From Branchiostoma floridae (taxonomy: Eukaryota > Chordata > Leptocardii > Amphioxiformes > Branchiostomatidae), in the NCBI RefSeq assembly GCF_000003815.2, contig NC_049988.1, positions 8,560,986-8,624,985 of the forward strand: a stretch of DNA of 64,000 nt, given 5' to 3'. Both the position numbers and the translations under genes were made by a program. The notes beneath the pieces are model-generated. The model saw only the letters and a program-made list of their open reading frames with translations, was not told where the DNA came from and searched no databases. Position 1 is the first letter of the stretch; the number at the start of each line of letters is the position of its first letter. This document shows positions 25,494-35,640 of this stretch, one piece after another.

Positions 25494-26105
25494 GCCGGGG
25501 GAGCTCGGTATGGAGTCCGCTCCTCCCTCTAACCTTTGACCCCACTGCACGGAGGACGTAATTCGTTTGAAATACGAGGCGTTGTCGTGGAGAGAGATAA
25601 ACTCAGCCGGGTTCAGATATACAGAGACCTGGCTACCGGAACTTGGGACGTATATCCTCAGAGGGGCAATATATCGCCTGACCTTGCTACCACAAGCACA
25701 CATTCAACGTGTGGAGCTCTCACGGGGTGAAGATTTGGGGCAGGCTGACCCAGTTGGATCAGTTGGGCCAAACTATGCAATTCGCTGTTTTCAGTCAAGT
25801 ACATGGTTTCTTGCACTCGTTTAACTGTAATATCCAACACAAAATTGGCGACTGAACAGCACCAGTCTTTGTCAAGGAATGAACAATCCTTGACGTCAAG
25901 TCATGCAGATAGAACACGTGACTCAGCGAGCAGTTGATCATAAGTTGCAGGAAGTCTATGTCGCCCACCGTCATAATTTGTTAGACTCTTTTGTACGTAG
26001 AGCTTGTAGTATGAAAAAGTAAAATGTAGTAAATGTATTTGATGTCTAACAGCTAGTTACCTTGTATTTTTCAACTGAGAACATGTTTTAAATTTGTTGT
26101 GACCT

Positions 26106-26298
26106 GTACTTGGTAATCTCCAGGCAGATTTACCAGTGTCATAAGATAGTAGCAAAGTTGGCTAAGTAGTACAGCTGGGCAAAGGGAGTCATCAGCAACT
26201 CCGGTAGCCAAACACACTCCTAGGCCGGCTCTACTCCTCTGGCAGCTTTCGATACTGTCTTATGCTATACTAGGATCTGCTTGGAGATTAGTACTTGT
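26106..26298. mobile_element. MITE (TAATCTCCARGCAGAT family), copy A
   Basis: The element is 26114-26290, flanked by GTACTTGG (26106-26113) and GTACTTGT (26291-26298). Its inverted ends are TAATCTCCAGGCAGAT and TAATCTCCAAGCAGATCC. Internally it carries GTCATCAGCAACTCCGGTAG and CTCCTCTGGCAGCTTT. It is also present in copy B, so it predates the block's duplication or allele split. Confidence 0.92.
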
Positions 26299-26309
26299 CT
26301 CAATTTGGC

Positions 26310-26330
26310 AAATGTATAATAAAGGTCTTT
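26310..26330 (+). mobile_element. LINE 3' tail remnant
   Basis: AATGTATAATAAAGGTCTTT matches the terminal sequence of the LINE insertion at 22699-23072 (AATGTACAATAAAGGTCTTT). The same remnant is at 33294-33315. Confidence 0.4.
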
Positions 26331-28112
26331 TAGTACTGCGAATAATCTGTAAGTTACTAACAACAAGATTTCGACTGGATTGCTGCGGAATTTGGTGCTC
26401 CATGTATAAGGACAATGTGAGAGGAATATCTTAAAATTAATTAACTTTATCTTAAGTTATTATATACATTGTTTTGTAATAACATAACATCAAGCTAAAA
26501 TCGATGCAAAAATTACAACAGATCGCTATCTCAGGTCAAGGAGGTTATTGAGTATGTATGTATAAACATATTTACATCCGCCACTTTTGTTTAGACATGT
26601 CCATTGTCTTGTATGACGTAATTTTTCCCTGCCCATTCACTGTTGGGCAGCTATTTGACCTGATCAGTGATTGGTCCCGAAAGTTTGACCCTTGACCCCA
26701 CAGCACCAAGAGATGCCAAACTGTCAGTCCAACTGTGGCCCTCGTCTCCGACGGACCTTCCACTCTCCGCCTCCACCGCCAAAACAGAAATCTCGTCGCC
26801 GCTGAGGTCGGTCTGGGACGCCGAAGGGACCTCGAGGGTTTAGCGGTATCGCCGGGTCGGTGTACGGGGGACGTTGGTCCCCCGGAAGGTTTGACGAGAT
26901 ATTCTGTGTTCTCTCGTGTTTCAATTACCGTGTGTGCTTTCAGGAGTGCAGAGCTACTTGTACCGTCTTTGTTCTTGCTGTGCTGGATGCCTCGAATTCT
27001 GAGGACCGGCCGTATTGTTCTAACATTTGCATTTCTATCACGTATTCGTATGTATGAGCTCTTACCGGCTCGTGGGAGGATAACCGCCTTACACCATTTT
27101 TCGTTTTACAGCTTTATCCTTTTCTCCTAGGCCGGGTCGAGTTTAGGACGTTTTTTAATTCACGCTGGCGTTCTGTTCTGCGTGGAGCTGAGTGATTCTT
27201 GTGTGGTTTCGTGACTTTGTGTATGTTTTTGGCAGCGTTCGACAGCCACATCCAAGCAGATAGTTGGTGCCCACGTGGCAAGCCGGTGGTTCTCTGAAAT
27301 TCCTTTGTTGCCATGTTTTTTGCATCCTTTTTTTCCTCTGCAAAGGAAACCTGTGGGTGTTGGCTTTTAATGCTGAGGTGTGGAGCAGAACGAGAGTTTC
27401 CAGATTTAATGTCATTTTCTGATTTTCGTGAATATTTTTCAGGCAGGAACAGAGAAAGACGTTGGCATGGTCCAGGAGGCTGTGTTGGGGTTTTCGGCTA
27501 CCACTTGTTTTAGTTCGCTGTGTATGAGTGCGTACCTGTAAGGCGTGGTGACTGAGTTGTGGACACGCGTGGCCCAGACACTCCACGTAACGCGGCTCGC
27601 TCGCATGTGGGATCTGGGCGGTGTGGAAGTTGCGTATGTTTTAGACTTGTCTGTCTGGGACCGGACCTGTTGCCGGGCGCCCGTCCCTTCCCACTGTCTC
27701 ATGGTTCACGTGTTGTTCATGCAGGTCTGGCGCTCTCCCCCCTCCAACAACAGGGATGCGCGGGACACACCACCACACAGAGCCGGCACAAGCCACCATC
27801 AACCTCGCCAGATGTGCGGCCCGATAGGACCCGTTGGTGGCCTGCACAAGCTTCAGCAGCAGAGAGGGCTCAAGACGCGCCAGGAAACCTGTTAGCCGAA
27901 CAGTTAGGCTGTGATGTTTTATGTTGTGAACCATGTTCTTTATGCCGAACATAGTGCTACAAGGGACAGCGGTCAGAGGATCAGGGTCGACTGGCGCTCC
28001 AGCCCCCGACACCGCCCAGCCCCTGCCGGTCAGTTCAGCTAACCCCGCCGACAACTCAAGAAACTGTAAGTCATTTTTCCCCCTACTTTTCGTGATTAGA
28101 TTTTGACACGTT

Positions 28113-28146
28113 CTCCAGTGCGATGGGGTGCCGCGGGATGCTGGAG
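28113..28146 (+). other. stem-loop motif 1 of 5
   Basis: Lower stem CTCCAG/CTGGAG, upper stem TGCG/CGCG, loop of the GGGGT type, and a 5-nt bulge GGATG on the 3' side. See the array entry for the comparison. Confidence 0.7.
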
Positions 28147-28221
28147 GGTTAGGAACTGATCGAGCAACCCTGTTTTGAGATTGGTCTGACCAAGAACTTT
28201 CTTTGGTCTGACGCCAAGATA

Positions 28222-28259
28222 TCATTCAGTGCGATGGGGTTCCGCGGTAAGCTGAATGA
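28222..28259 (+). other. stem-loop motif 2 of 5
   Basis: Lower stem TCATTCAG/CTGAATGA. The pair that is C-G in the other units is T-A here, changed on both sides. Upper stem TGCG/CGCG, loop with TGGGGTT, 3' bulge GTAAG. Confidence 0.75.
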
Positions 28260-28301
28260 CCCAAAAAGTGAGCAATCTTTCTTCAGCTTGGTGTGACGTT
28301 A

Positions 28302-28333
28302 TCCAGTGCGAAGGGTTTCCGCGGAAGGCTGGA
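28302..28333 (+). other. stem-loop motif 3 of 5
   Basis: Lower stem TCCAG/CTGGA, upper stem TGCG/CGCG, loop AGGGTTT (one G fewer than its siblings), 3' bulge GAAGG. Confidence 0.7.
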
Positions 28334-28388
28334 CGATCCGAGAAATTTGTGTTCTTTTAATCCTTTTTTCGTGATTTGTGGTGTTATC

Positions 28389-28422
28389 ATCCAGTGCGAA
28401 GGGGTGCCGCGGAAAGCTGGAT
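28389..28422 (+). other. stem-loop motif 4 of 5
   Basis: Lower stem ATCCAG/CTGGAT, upper stem TGCG/CGCG, loop with AGGGGTG, 3' bulge GAAAG. Confidence 0.75.
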
Positions 28423-28473
28423 TCTTGGAAAACCCTAAAAGTTGTGTACGCTCTTGTTTTAACATTTAGCGAT

Positions 28474-28511
28474 TTATCCAGCGCGACGGGGTTTCGCGGA
28501 AGGCTGGATAA
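28474..28511 (+). other. stem-loop motif 5 of 5
   Basis: Lower stem TTATCCAG/CTGGATAA (8 bp, perfect), upper stem CGCGA/TCGCG (5 bp, perfect), loop CGGGGTT, 3' bulge GAAGG. This is the most stable unit. The T-to-C and C-to-T changes in its upper stem keep pairing. Confidence 0.8.
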
Positions 28512-28884
28512 CATGCTTGCGGGAGTGTGCAAGGACTTGGTCCGGACTGAGGCTTGGTTATAGTGTATGTGGGACACGGGCATTAGGATTGGAGTGAGCA
28601 ATATGTTTTGCGTTTTTTTTTGAAATTGTGTGCTTAGGATTTTTGTTGTCTTTCGGAACATTGCGGATTTCGCCAGTTGCACTAGAGAGCTCCCTTTATG
28701 GGACTTCAGAAGGGCGTGGTTCCCAAAGTCGCCGAGAAAATAGGGTAGCATTCGAAGAATTTTCTTTCCTTCCTGTTTTCGCTCTATTTTATGTAACGTG
28801 GAGAATTTTAGATCGGTTTCTTGGCGTTGATTTTCTCTCACTTTTTCGAAGCGCGCTCTGCGGCCGATTAGAGTGGGTAACGTT

Positions 28885-29155
28885 GTTTTGACGAAGTTCA
28901 GAGAAGAACATGATGAAGTGTGGGGGACAAGTCGAGAGAAATAAGAAAGGGATTAGATATGTAAGGGGAGAGGAAAGGTGAGAGAGTGATGATGAGGACG
29001 GGAAGACGGGAAAGGGATGAAGATAGGGAGTGATTTATAACAGTTTTCAGGAAGAGGAAAGGAGCGACTAGATACCTTTGGAAAGTATCATAGTAGGGAG
29101 GCACTAGGGGACAGGAAAGGAAAGGCTCAAGAAGCCAGAGAGGACAAAGGCGGAA
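28885..29155 (+). other. purine-rich, strand-asymmetric tract
   Basis: The plus strand is dominated by A and G for about 270 bp (for example AGGGGAGAGGAAAGG). It lies between the stem-loop array and the right end of the 2.56-kb element. No frame is convincing. Confidence 0.6.
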
Positions 29156-29216
29156 GACGATTTCCGCATCACTTCATAACGGAGGGGCCAAGGACTGATT
29201 CAGGACAAATAGGATA

Positions 29217-29488
29217 CTATTTGACCTGATCAGTGATTGGTCCCGAAAGTTTGACCCTTGACCCCACAGCACCAAGAGATGCCAAACTGTCAGTCCAACT
29301 GTGGCCCTCCGGCTACGTCTGGAGCCTGAAACGACCCACCCGCCCAGCCCTCGACAAGATTTCTGTTTTGCGCGGACGGTGACGCCCGCCTAAGGGCGGT
29401 CGTCTCAGCGCTTAGGTGACTTTAGGCTCCAGACGATTTCCGCATCACTTCATAACGGAGGGGCCAAGGACTGATTCAGGACAAATAG
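29217..29488 (+). mobile_element. 272-bp deletion derivative of the 2.56-kb element
   Basis: Its first 93 bp equal 26651-26743 and its last 58 bp (as part of a 64-bp identical block with the following GATACT) equal 29155-29218, so it keeps both ends and lacks the middle. Between them lies a separate inverted repeat. Only GATA (29213-29216) separates it from the large element. Confidence 0.85.
29316..29435. mobile_element. small inverted-repeat insert inside the derivative
   Basis: The ends CGTCTGGAGCCT and AGGCTCCAGACG are perfect 12-bp inverted copies. The interior has a GC-rich hairpin (CGCCCGCCTTAGGGCG-like, about 29381-29400). It probably marks a fill-in or a second tiny element in place of the deleted middle. 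Confidence 0.6.
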
Positions 29489-29494
29489 GATACT

Positions 29495-29575
29495 GTGTGG
29501 CCCAAGGGCGGAGGAACGAGGATAGAAGCCACCCTATGCACCGTTTGGTGTGGGCAGGAAATAAACTGACATAAA
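29495..29575 (+). mobile_element. SINE family 1 tail fragment, copy A side
   Basis: GTGTGGCCCAAGGGCGGAGG and the following CCCTATGCACC block align with the 3' part of the SINEs at 43725-44020 and 48070-48295. The same junction sequence follows copy B at 33637. Confidence 0.6.
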
Positions 29576-29609
29576 TGTTAGCTAAAATGTCACGTCATTA
29601 AATCACCCT

Positions 29610-29709
29610 NNNNNNNNNNNNNNNNNNNNNNNNNNNNNNNNNNNNNNNNNNNNNNNNNNNNNNNNNNNNNNNNNNNNNNNNNNNNNNNNNNNNNNNNNNN
29701 NNNNNNNNN
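29610..29709. other. assembly gap of 100 N
   Basis: Exactly 100 N lie just before copy B of the duplicated block. The true distance between the two copies is therefore unknown. Confidence 0.98.
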
Positions 29710-29798
29710 CACGCGATCCACGTTCCCTGGCCGGTTATATTCCTCTCTATTTGTTCCATTTCTACGATTTTCCAGCGATCCGGAGTCTGGTAGAGACT
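29710..29798. mobile_element. right half of a TAGTCTCTACCAGACTCC-family MITE, cut by the gap
   Basis: This stretch matches the right half of the MITE at 22273-22471 (TCCAGCGATCCGGAGTCTGG and the end GTAGAGACT). It sits directly against the start of copy B, at a position where copy A has no MITE. Its left half is lost in the N gap. Confidence 0.85.
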
Positions 29799-32700
29799 GA
29801 CAACAACAACGATGAATGAAGACACTACAATGTTATGATCAGATCGGAGTTTTCTCTAGGACCCGTCTCCCTGTACAGGGGAAAAACTGAGACAGCTGTT
29901 CTGTTATACATTAGACCACATTCGTCCGTTATGTCTACATAGAAAAACGTCGATTTTGCAATTTGGACTGAATTCGTGAAAACACCAATTCTGATACTTT
30001 CGTTAGTTTAGAACTTTAGATATACACTATTTACATGTATTTTCACAATGCAATACTTGATACAGCAGTCTCTAATTCATTCTTGGTCGACGACAGGTCA
30101 TTGGCGTATCATTAATGCAATTAAAATTTAATAGACCGCGGAACAGTCTCGGGACCCTTGAACTAGTTAGTACCCAACGTACGACCTATGAACCTTGAGT
30201 ACACCCTGTCAATCATTATTAAGGGCCACTGGTTGGCTCAGCACAATTGGTTGGACTAAACCTAATTACAGCGTAATCTTAATCGTGTTAAGCTCTCCTA
30301 TCTAATCGTTCCTTAGATCGGCAATTTAATAAAGGCCCACTTCTATCATAAGTATTTAATGTTTATGTAAGGAATTGCCCTCAAGGAAATCAATAAAATG
30401 TATTACCACAAATTTGAAACCTCAAGTGTTATATAAACATCAGTCTCGTAGAGTTACAAAACCACAGAATGTTCTAAATGATTTCAAAGACGTGGGAACT
30501 CGAGACAAGTCCACTAGTACCATATTGCTTGCTCGGTGCAAAGGACATGTTGAGTGTAACAACCGTCGCCAAGTTTTTGCTGACGACGGCACACTCGTGA
30601 CTTGAAAAATACCGTGGCGTGTTAGCCAACGTGTACGTGCGTTGGTACATAACCGTGCAAACAATGAACGGTGAACGGTACGATCTTTTTGACACGCTTT
30701 GTGTGGTAACGTTCTTTTGTACAAACATTCTTTTGTGGAAACTCACAGAAACAACAAGGGGAATATATCTGTGACTGGGTGTACTGTCAAAAAACCTCAC
30801 TGTATTTTGCTCCTTTAGTTGACGTATCGTCTGTGTTTTTTTCTAGAGACGAAATATAACCAAGTACATATGCATGTAACATTTCAGACCATCTTTCGAT
30901 ATTCAAACTATAATTTTGCTCGAAAAAAGAAGTTTTCAAACAAGTTGAAGTAGGCTAACGTAGGTCTATAACGGTAGACCTTTGCAGAAATAGATTCTAT
31001 AAAAATCATCAACGCTATTTTTAGACTACTATCAAACCCATCCTTGGTAATTGCCGACATCACGACTAGGAAGAACAATTGACATATTTGCAAGTTTATT
31101 TGCCTAAGAAAAGAGATAGTGACCACAAGCCGCACACACAAGCACACAAAACACGTTTTCTCCCGGGAGATAATCAGCCAACTGTAAACAAGTCAACAAT
31201 GGCTGGTACAGGCAGGAACTATTGTTCTCACCACGGATGTAAACAAACCGGCTCGACGAACCCACGATAACCAATACAAATGGCGACAACCGCCCACCAT
31301 TTTGTCTGTTGACAACTCCGACTGCTTCCCTCATCAGACAGTGAGAAAATTATTTCTACTCGGTAGAGAAGAAATGTTGTAGAAGGCCAGAGGTCGAAAC
31401 GAGGTCGCCCGGCCCCATGAGAGACCTACATTGAAAAGCTACTGAATTGAAAGACAACAATAGCAAGCAAACACTATGGGGAAAGGCCATCCATCGTGCT
31501 GACTGCCTCTTGAGAGCAGCTGCAATTCAATCGTGGAGAGGACTGACAGAAGCTTTCCAGGGGTGTCTGTGAATAACTATTAGGTCTCTGGCGTAAGCAG
31601 TCTGATTTCAGCTTCTTAGAGAACACGATCTCTTCAAATCGTTGCGTAGACAACTAGACAGCTTTCAAAATCACCCTTTCACAGAAACAGGTCACTGAAT
31701 ATTCATCAAATCCAACAGAACTGACCTGTAAATGCCAGTTGGTCTGTCAAGTTGACAAAATACCCAGTCACAACTCATTGTCTAAAATGTAAGGTCGCTA
31801 AATGCCAGCTCTGCTCAGATCAGGTATTATAAAGCAGGGCACACAAAAGTTAATCACACATTTTCTCGACCTCCCTGTGTCATTGCCGGCCGTAACAGCT
31901 TGTTGATACAACAATATGAACCCAATTTAAATGTGTACATTATATAAACCCCCAAAGGCATACACAGAACGTACACAATGTCGCTCACGTAGTCTAAATG
32001 TTATTTGTGGTACGACTCTACCCGTAGCTGTGAAATATGTCCATTCATTCTGTGATCTTACTCATACATAAAAGATATAAACACCAAATGTACAGCGAAG
32101 GGAATCACAAATGTTTTGTGTAAATACGGAAGAGACTAAGACGACCCACCTTTGCTGCTAATAACCAGTAGTTTCGAGTATTTCGGTAGCCAGACTCTGC
32201 GTATGCCGCCAGCTAGTTGTGGGACTATGCAAAGGTCGAGGCGCTGCAGTTGAATAACTTCCCTCAGCGACTGCGCGGCCTTGTCTCTATTCTACGCTCC
32301 GTCCCTGGTTTTGTTCGGACGAATAATAGCCCTGCGTCGGAATTCCGTGGAAGACAGCTGTCACAATGTCCCAAAACTGTTATATCTACGTCTGTTGAAG
32401 AAGAGCACTCAACCAGCGCCCGAACTAGACCTCAACTCTTTCGTGAACAGCTCCACACTCCACTAATCTAGGCCGGGGGAGCTCGGTATGGAGTCCGCTC
32501 CTCCCTCTAACCTTTGACCCCACTGCACGGAGGACGTAATTCGTTTGAAATACGAGGCGTTGTCGTGGAGAGAGATAAACTCAGGCGGGTTCAGATATAC
32601 AGGGGCCTGGCTACCGGAACTTGGGATGTATATCCTCAGAGGGGCAATATATCGCCTGACCTTGCTACCACAAGCACACATTCAACGTGTGGAGCTCTCA

Positions 32701-33636
32701 CGGGGTGAAGATTTGGGGCAGGCTGACCTAGTTGGATCAGTTGGGCCAAACTATGCAATTCGCTGTTTTCAGTCAAGTACATGGTTTCTTGCACTCGTTT
32801 AACTGTAATATCCAACACAAAATTGGCGACTGAACAGCACCAGTCTTTGTCAAGGAATGGACAATCCTTGACGTCAAGTCATGCAGATAGAACACGTGAC
32901 TCAGCGAGCAGTTGATCATAAGTTGCAGGAAGTCTATGTCGCCAACCGTCGACGTCATAATTTGTTAGACTCTTTTGTACGTAGAGCTTGTAGTATGAAA
33001 AAGTAAAAGGTAGTAAATGTATTTGATGTCTAACAGCTAGTTACCTTGTATTTTTCAACTGAGAACATGTTTTAAATTTGTTGTGACCTGTACTTGGTAA
33101 TCTCCAGGCAGATTTACCAGTGTCATAAGATAGTAGCAAAGTTGGCTAAGTAGTACAGCTGGTCAAAGGGAGTCATCAGCAACTCCGGTAGCCAAACACA
33201 CTCCTAGGCCGTCTTCACTCCTCTGGCAGCTTTTGATACCATCTTATGCTATAGTAGGATCTGCTTGGAGATTAGTTCTTGGCTCAATTTGGCAAATGTA
33301 CAATAAAGGTCTTTTAGTACTGCGAATAATCTGTAAGTTACTAACAACAAGATTTCGACTGGATTGCTGCGGAATTTGGTGCTCCATGTATAAGGACAAT
33401 GTGAGAGGAATATCTTAAAATTAATTAACTTTATCTTAAGTTATTATATACATTGTTTTGTAATAACATAACATCAAGCTAAAATCGATGCAAAAATTGC
33501 AACAGATCGTTATCTCAGGTCAAGGAGGTTATTGAGTATGTATGTATAAACATATTTACATCCGCCACATTTGTTTAGACATGTCCATTGTCTTGTATGA
33601 CGTAATTCTTCCCTGCCCATTCACTGTTGGGCAGCT
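29799..33636 (+). repeat. large duplicated block, copy B
   Basis: Matches 22179-26652 in direct orientation. It lacks the MITE and LINE tail of copy A and has a 20-bp insertion near 30443-30463. Its right edge reads GGGCAGCTGTGTGGCCC, the unoccupied form of the site that holds the 2.84-kb insertion in copy A. Confidence 0.95.
33090..33282. mobile_element. MITE (TAATCTCCARGCAGAT family), copy B
   Basis: The element is 33098-33274, flanked by GTACTTGG (33090-33097) and GTTCTTGG (33275-33282). Orthologous to the copy at 26114-26290. Confidence 0.92.
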
Positions 33637-33710
33637 GTGTGGCCCAAGGGCGGAGGAACGAGGATAGACGCCCTGTGCACTATATTGTGTGGGAAAGACT
33701 TAAACTGAAA
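33637..33710 (+). mobile_element. SINE family 1 tail fragment, copy B side
   Basis: GTGTGGCCCAAGGGCGGAGGAACGAGG continues as in 29495-29530, then diverges after about 70 bp. That point marks the right limit of homology between the two blocks. Confidence 0.6.
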
Positions 33711-34135
33711 TGCTTATTGTTAGCTTAAAGGTTTAAATGATGGCAACCATATTTATAAAACATTCATGCCAAGCATGTCAGTATGGACGTCAATCATATT
33801 AGCAGAAGTGCATTCTCTTGACCAAAGTAAATTACACCACTAGAAAACTGTCACACAACAACATCAATCACACACACATATTGCAGCAGCACAATAAAGA
33901 CGTCTCATTGCATGGAATATTTATGAAGAGACCTCAATTTTCCACCATGACATGACAGTCTTTCGCTCATTTGTGATGGAGAAGAATTTGACCTGTAATG
34001 ACCTCTGCGGCATATTCACCCAAATGTCGCCCACTTGTAACAGTGATCAAGACAGATTAAATATATATGAATTCATCTTGGTGTATTATTGTAGCCAGTA
34101 CAGTTGTAGGTACCCAATCTGAGTAATGAGGCTGT
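33711..34135. other. unique non-coding sequence
   Basis: I recognise nothing in this stretch. Confidence 0.4.
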
Positions 34136-34199
34136 TTTACGTACTCGGGGCACCTCCTCTAAAACCGGGACCCCCGCTTTACGTCCCTTCCGAAAGACG
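34136..34199 (-). mobile_element. SINE family 2 body fragment
   Basis: On the minus strand, TCTTTCGGAAGGGACGTAAA, then GGGGGTCCC, GAGGAGGTGCCCCGAGTA matches the body of the SINE at 38880-39370. The head and tail are missing. Confidence 0.65.
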
Positions 34200-34578
34200 A
34201 ATGGAATCCCTGGCCTTCTGAGTTTGGGAATTTTCGCGAAATGTATACGGAAATGTATAGTTTTTGCTCATATACAGACTTGCATGACCAAATGACCTGA
34301 AATAGGTGCGTAAGACATGTATCCACAGGACTTCATTGATATTGGCACAAATTACTTTAAACTTACTTAATTTGGGATTTTGGGGGACTTTTAGTCCCAA
34401 AACTACACTTTTAGCCCCTGTGAACGAGTAAATAATTAGATAAAGTGACATAAATGTGCAATGGGGACGCCTTGGGCATACATGTATGTCGACAGGACTT
34501 CATTCACACTTTTGGCATGCACAACTGCGGAATGTTAAATTTTGGGATATTTAGCATTTTCAGACTAAAAATATCGTT

Positions 34579-34694
34579 CCTGGGCCAGGGGTCGAATCGT
34601 TCTGCCAGGGGCCGAATTGTCCTGCCAGGGGCCGAATTGTCCTGCCAGGGGCCGAACTGTCCTGGTGCCGAATTGTCCTTGTGCTGAATCGTCT
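34579..34694. repeat. 20-bp minisatellite, about 5-6 units
   Basis: The unit is CTGCCAGGGGCCGAATTGTC. Central units are near identical and the flanking ones degenerate (GGTGCCGAATTGTCC, GTGCTGAATCGTC). It creates artefactual frames on both strands. Confidence 0.9.
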
Positions 34695-35640
34695 GACATT
34701 CGCCCTGCATGACCAATACGGTGCACTATAAACTATATGCCTCAATAGGTTAGAACTTTATTCGGTCCATGTTCCTTCTACCCATGCTCCAATAACTGAA
34801 GTAAAGAGTGTATGAAAAAAATAGCCTGGTATCCAGTCATAATCTCTGAAGCCGAACACAACTGGACACCTGACTGGAAACATAAAACGCAAGAGATACA
34901 TAGTTTACAGGTTATCGTGACATTGTCAGGACACAGAAATGGCAGAAGTGATCAATAGTTGTCATCCATTATTCAGACTAATGTCTCTGGTTTACCACCA
35001 GTCGCTACAGAAATAGACAGTGATTGTTGAATAATAGACAGCTATTTTGTACTGGACATCCATTATCTTCATACATTGACGTCATTAAATGATAAGATGT
35101 AATCTCACACTGTTATGATGACAGTAATAAATTACCTTTACGTCATAAATGATTTATCATCTGCGAAGATGAATTCTGTTAAAACCTGCCCTACCTACAG
35201 TAAAGAGAGAGAAGATAAGAACCAAAGCGTCTCCCATTCTGGTCACAGAACGATATTTTCCATACACTGCTCTAATTTTCAACTCATATATCCGCCTACG
35301 TAGGTCAATTTATTTATACTTTATTCCAAATGCGAGACCAGATCACTCATACATGACTGTGCTGATATCGATGATATTTTGTTATTCTGTATGTTGTCTC
35401 GTAGTACCATTGTCTATCTAGCTAGTAGTTGTTAATGGTTGCCATACATTGTACCTTGTGCGATCGTTGAGCAACAAAAAATAATAATTCTGTGTGTATG
35501 TTGAGTGGCAAAGGTACCTCCTATAACCTTCATACACTTTACTATCCGATAAACTTAGTCTTAAACAAGCGGCTTGTTACAAGCGTAAAGATTTTGTCTA
35601 TCGTAAAAATATTTCTCAACCACGATCAGCCGAGCACGAC
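34695..35640. other. unique non-coding sequence
   Basis: I recognise nothing in this stretch. Confidence 0.4.

Larger units (their letters stand above)
22179..26652 (+). repeat. large duplicated block, copy A
   Basis: From GACAACAACAACAACGATG to CACTGTTGGGCAGCT this block matches 29799-33636 base for base over most of its length. Differences are scattered substitutions, small indels and three larger events: a MITE (22273-22471) and a LINE tail (22699-23072) present only here, and about 70 bp near 23860-23935 absent from copy B. The same minor frames recur in both copies and no known gene is recognised in them. It is either a tandem segmental duplication or two alleles placed in series. Confidence 0.95.
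28113..28511 (+). repeat. array of five structured stem-loops with diverged linkers
   Basis: Five units at intervals of about 111, 77, 88 and 87 bp share a core of the form CAG-YGCGA-NGGGGT-N-YCGCG-GNANG-CTG. The linkers are poorly conserved apart from echoes such as TTTTCGTGATT before units 1 and 4. The motif falls in different reading frames, so it is not a protein repeat. Lower-stem changes are paired between units, which argues that the folded form matters. I do not recognise it as any known ribozyme, snRNA or riboswitch; hammerhead and twister cores are absent. Confidence 0.75.
26651..29212 (+). mobile_element. 2.56-kb element with imperfect TIRs, no recognised transposase
   Basis: The left end is CTATTTGACCTGATCAGTGA. 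The reverse complement of the right end is CTATTTGTCCTGAATCAGTC, so both ends form imperfect inverted repeats of about 24 bp. The first 93 bp and last 58-64 bp are repeated exactly in the adjacent short element. Inside are a G+C-rich 5' part (26745-26900), a T/G-rich middle, five stem-loops (28113-28511) and a purine-rich stretch (28885-29155). Several frames of 100-194 codons overlap on both strands, and none shows a transposase, helicase or RT motif. It is absent at the corresponding site of copy B. It may be a non-autonomous DNA transposon carrying captured sequence; the superfamily is unknown. Confidence 0.7.

Noticed and set aside
27641-28225. 194-codon minus frame, the longest in the window
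   Set aside because: Runs through GC-rich element sequence and the first stem-loop, overlaps plus-strand frames of 116-131 codons, and shows no transposase, RT or helicase motif.
28113-28511. Known ribozymes as explanation of the stem-loops
   Set aside because: Hammerhead (CTGATGA and GAAA) and twister core bases are not present in the required places.
28299-28841. 180-codon minus frame with repeated LPR-P-ALD peptides
   Set aside because: The peptide echo comes from the stem-loop motif; other units fall in other frames (RGTPSHW), so it is not a protein repeat.
26641-29496. LTR retrotransposon reading of the repeated termini
   Set aside because: The repeated parts are the two ends of an inverted-repeat element and its deletion derivative; no TG..CA long terminal repeats, primer site, gag or pol.
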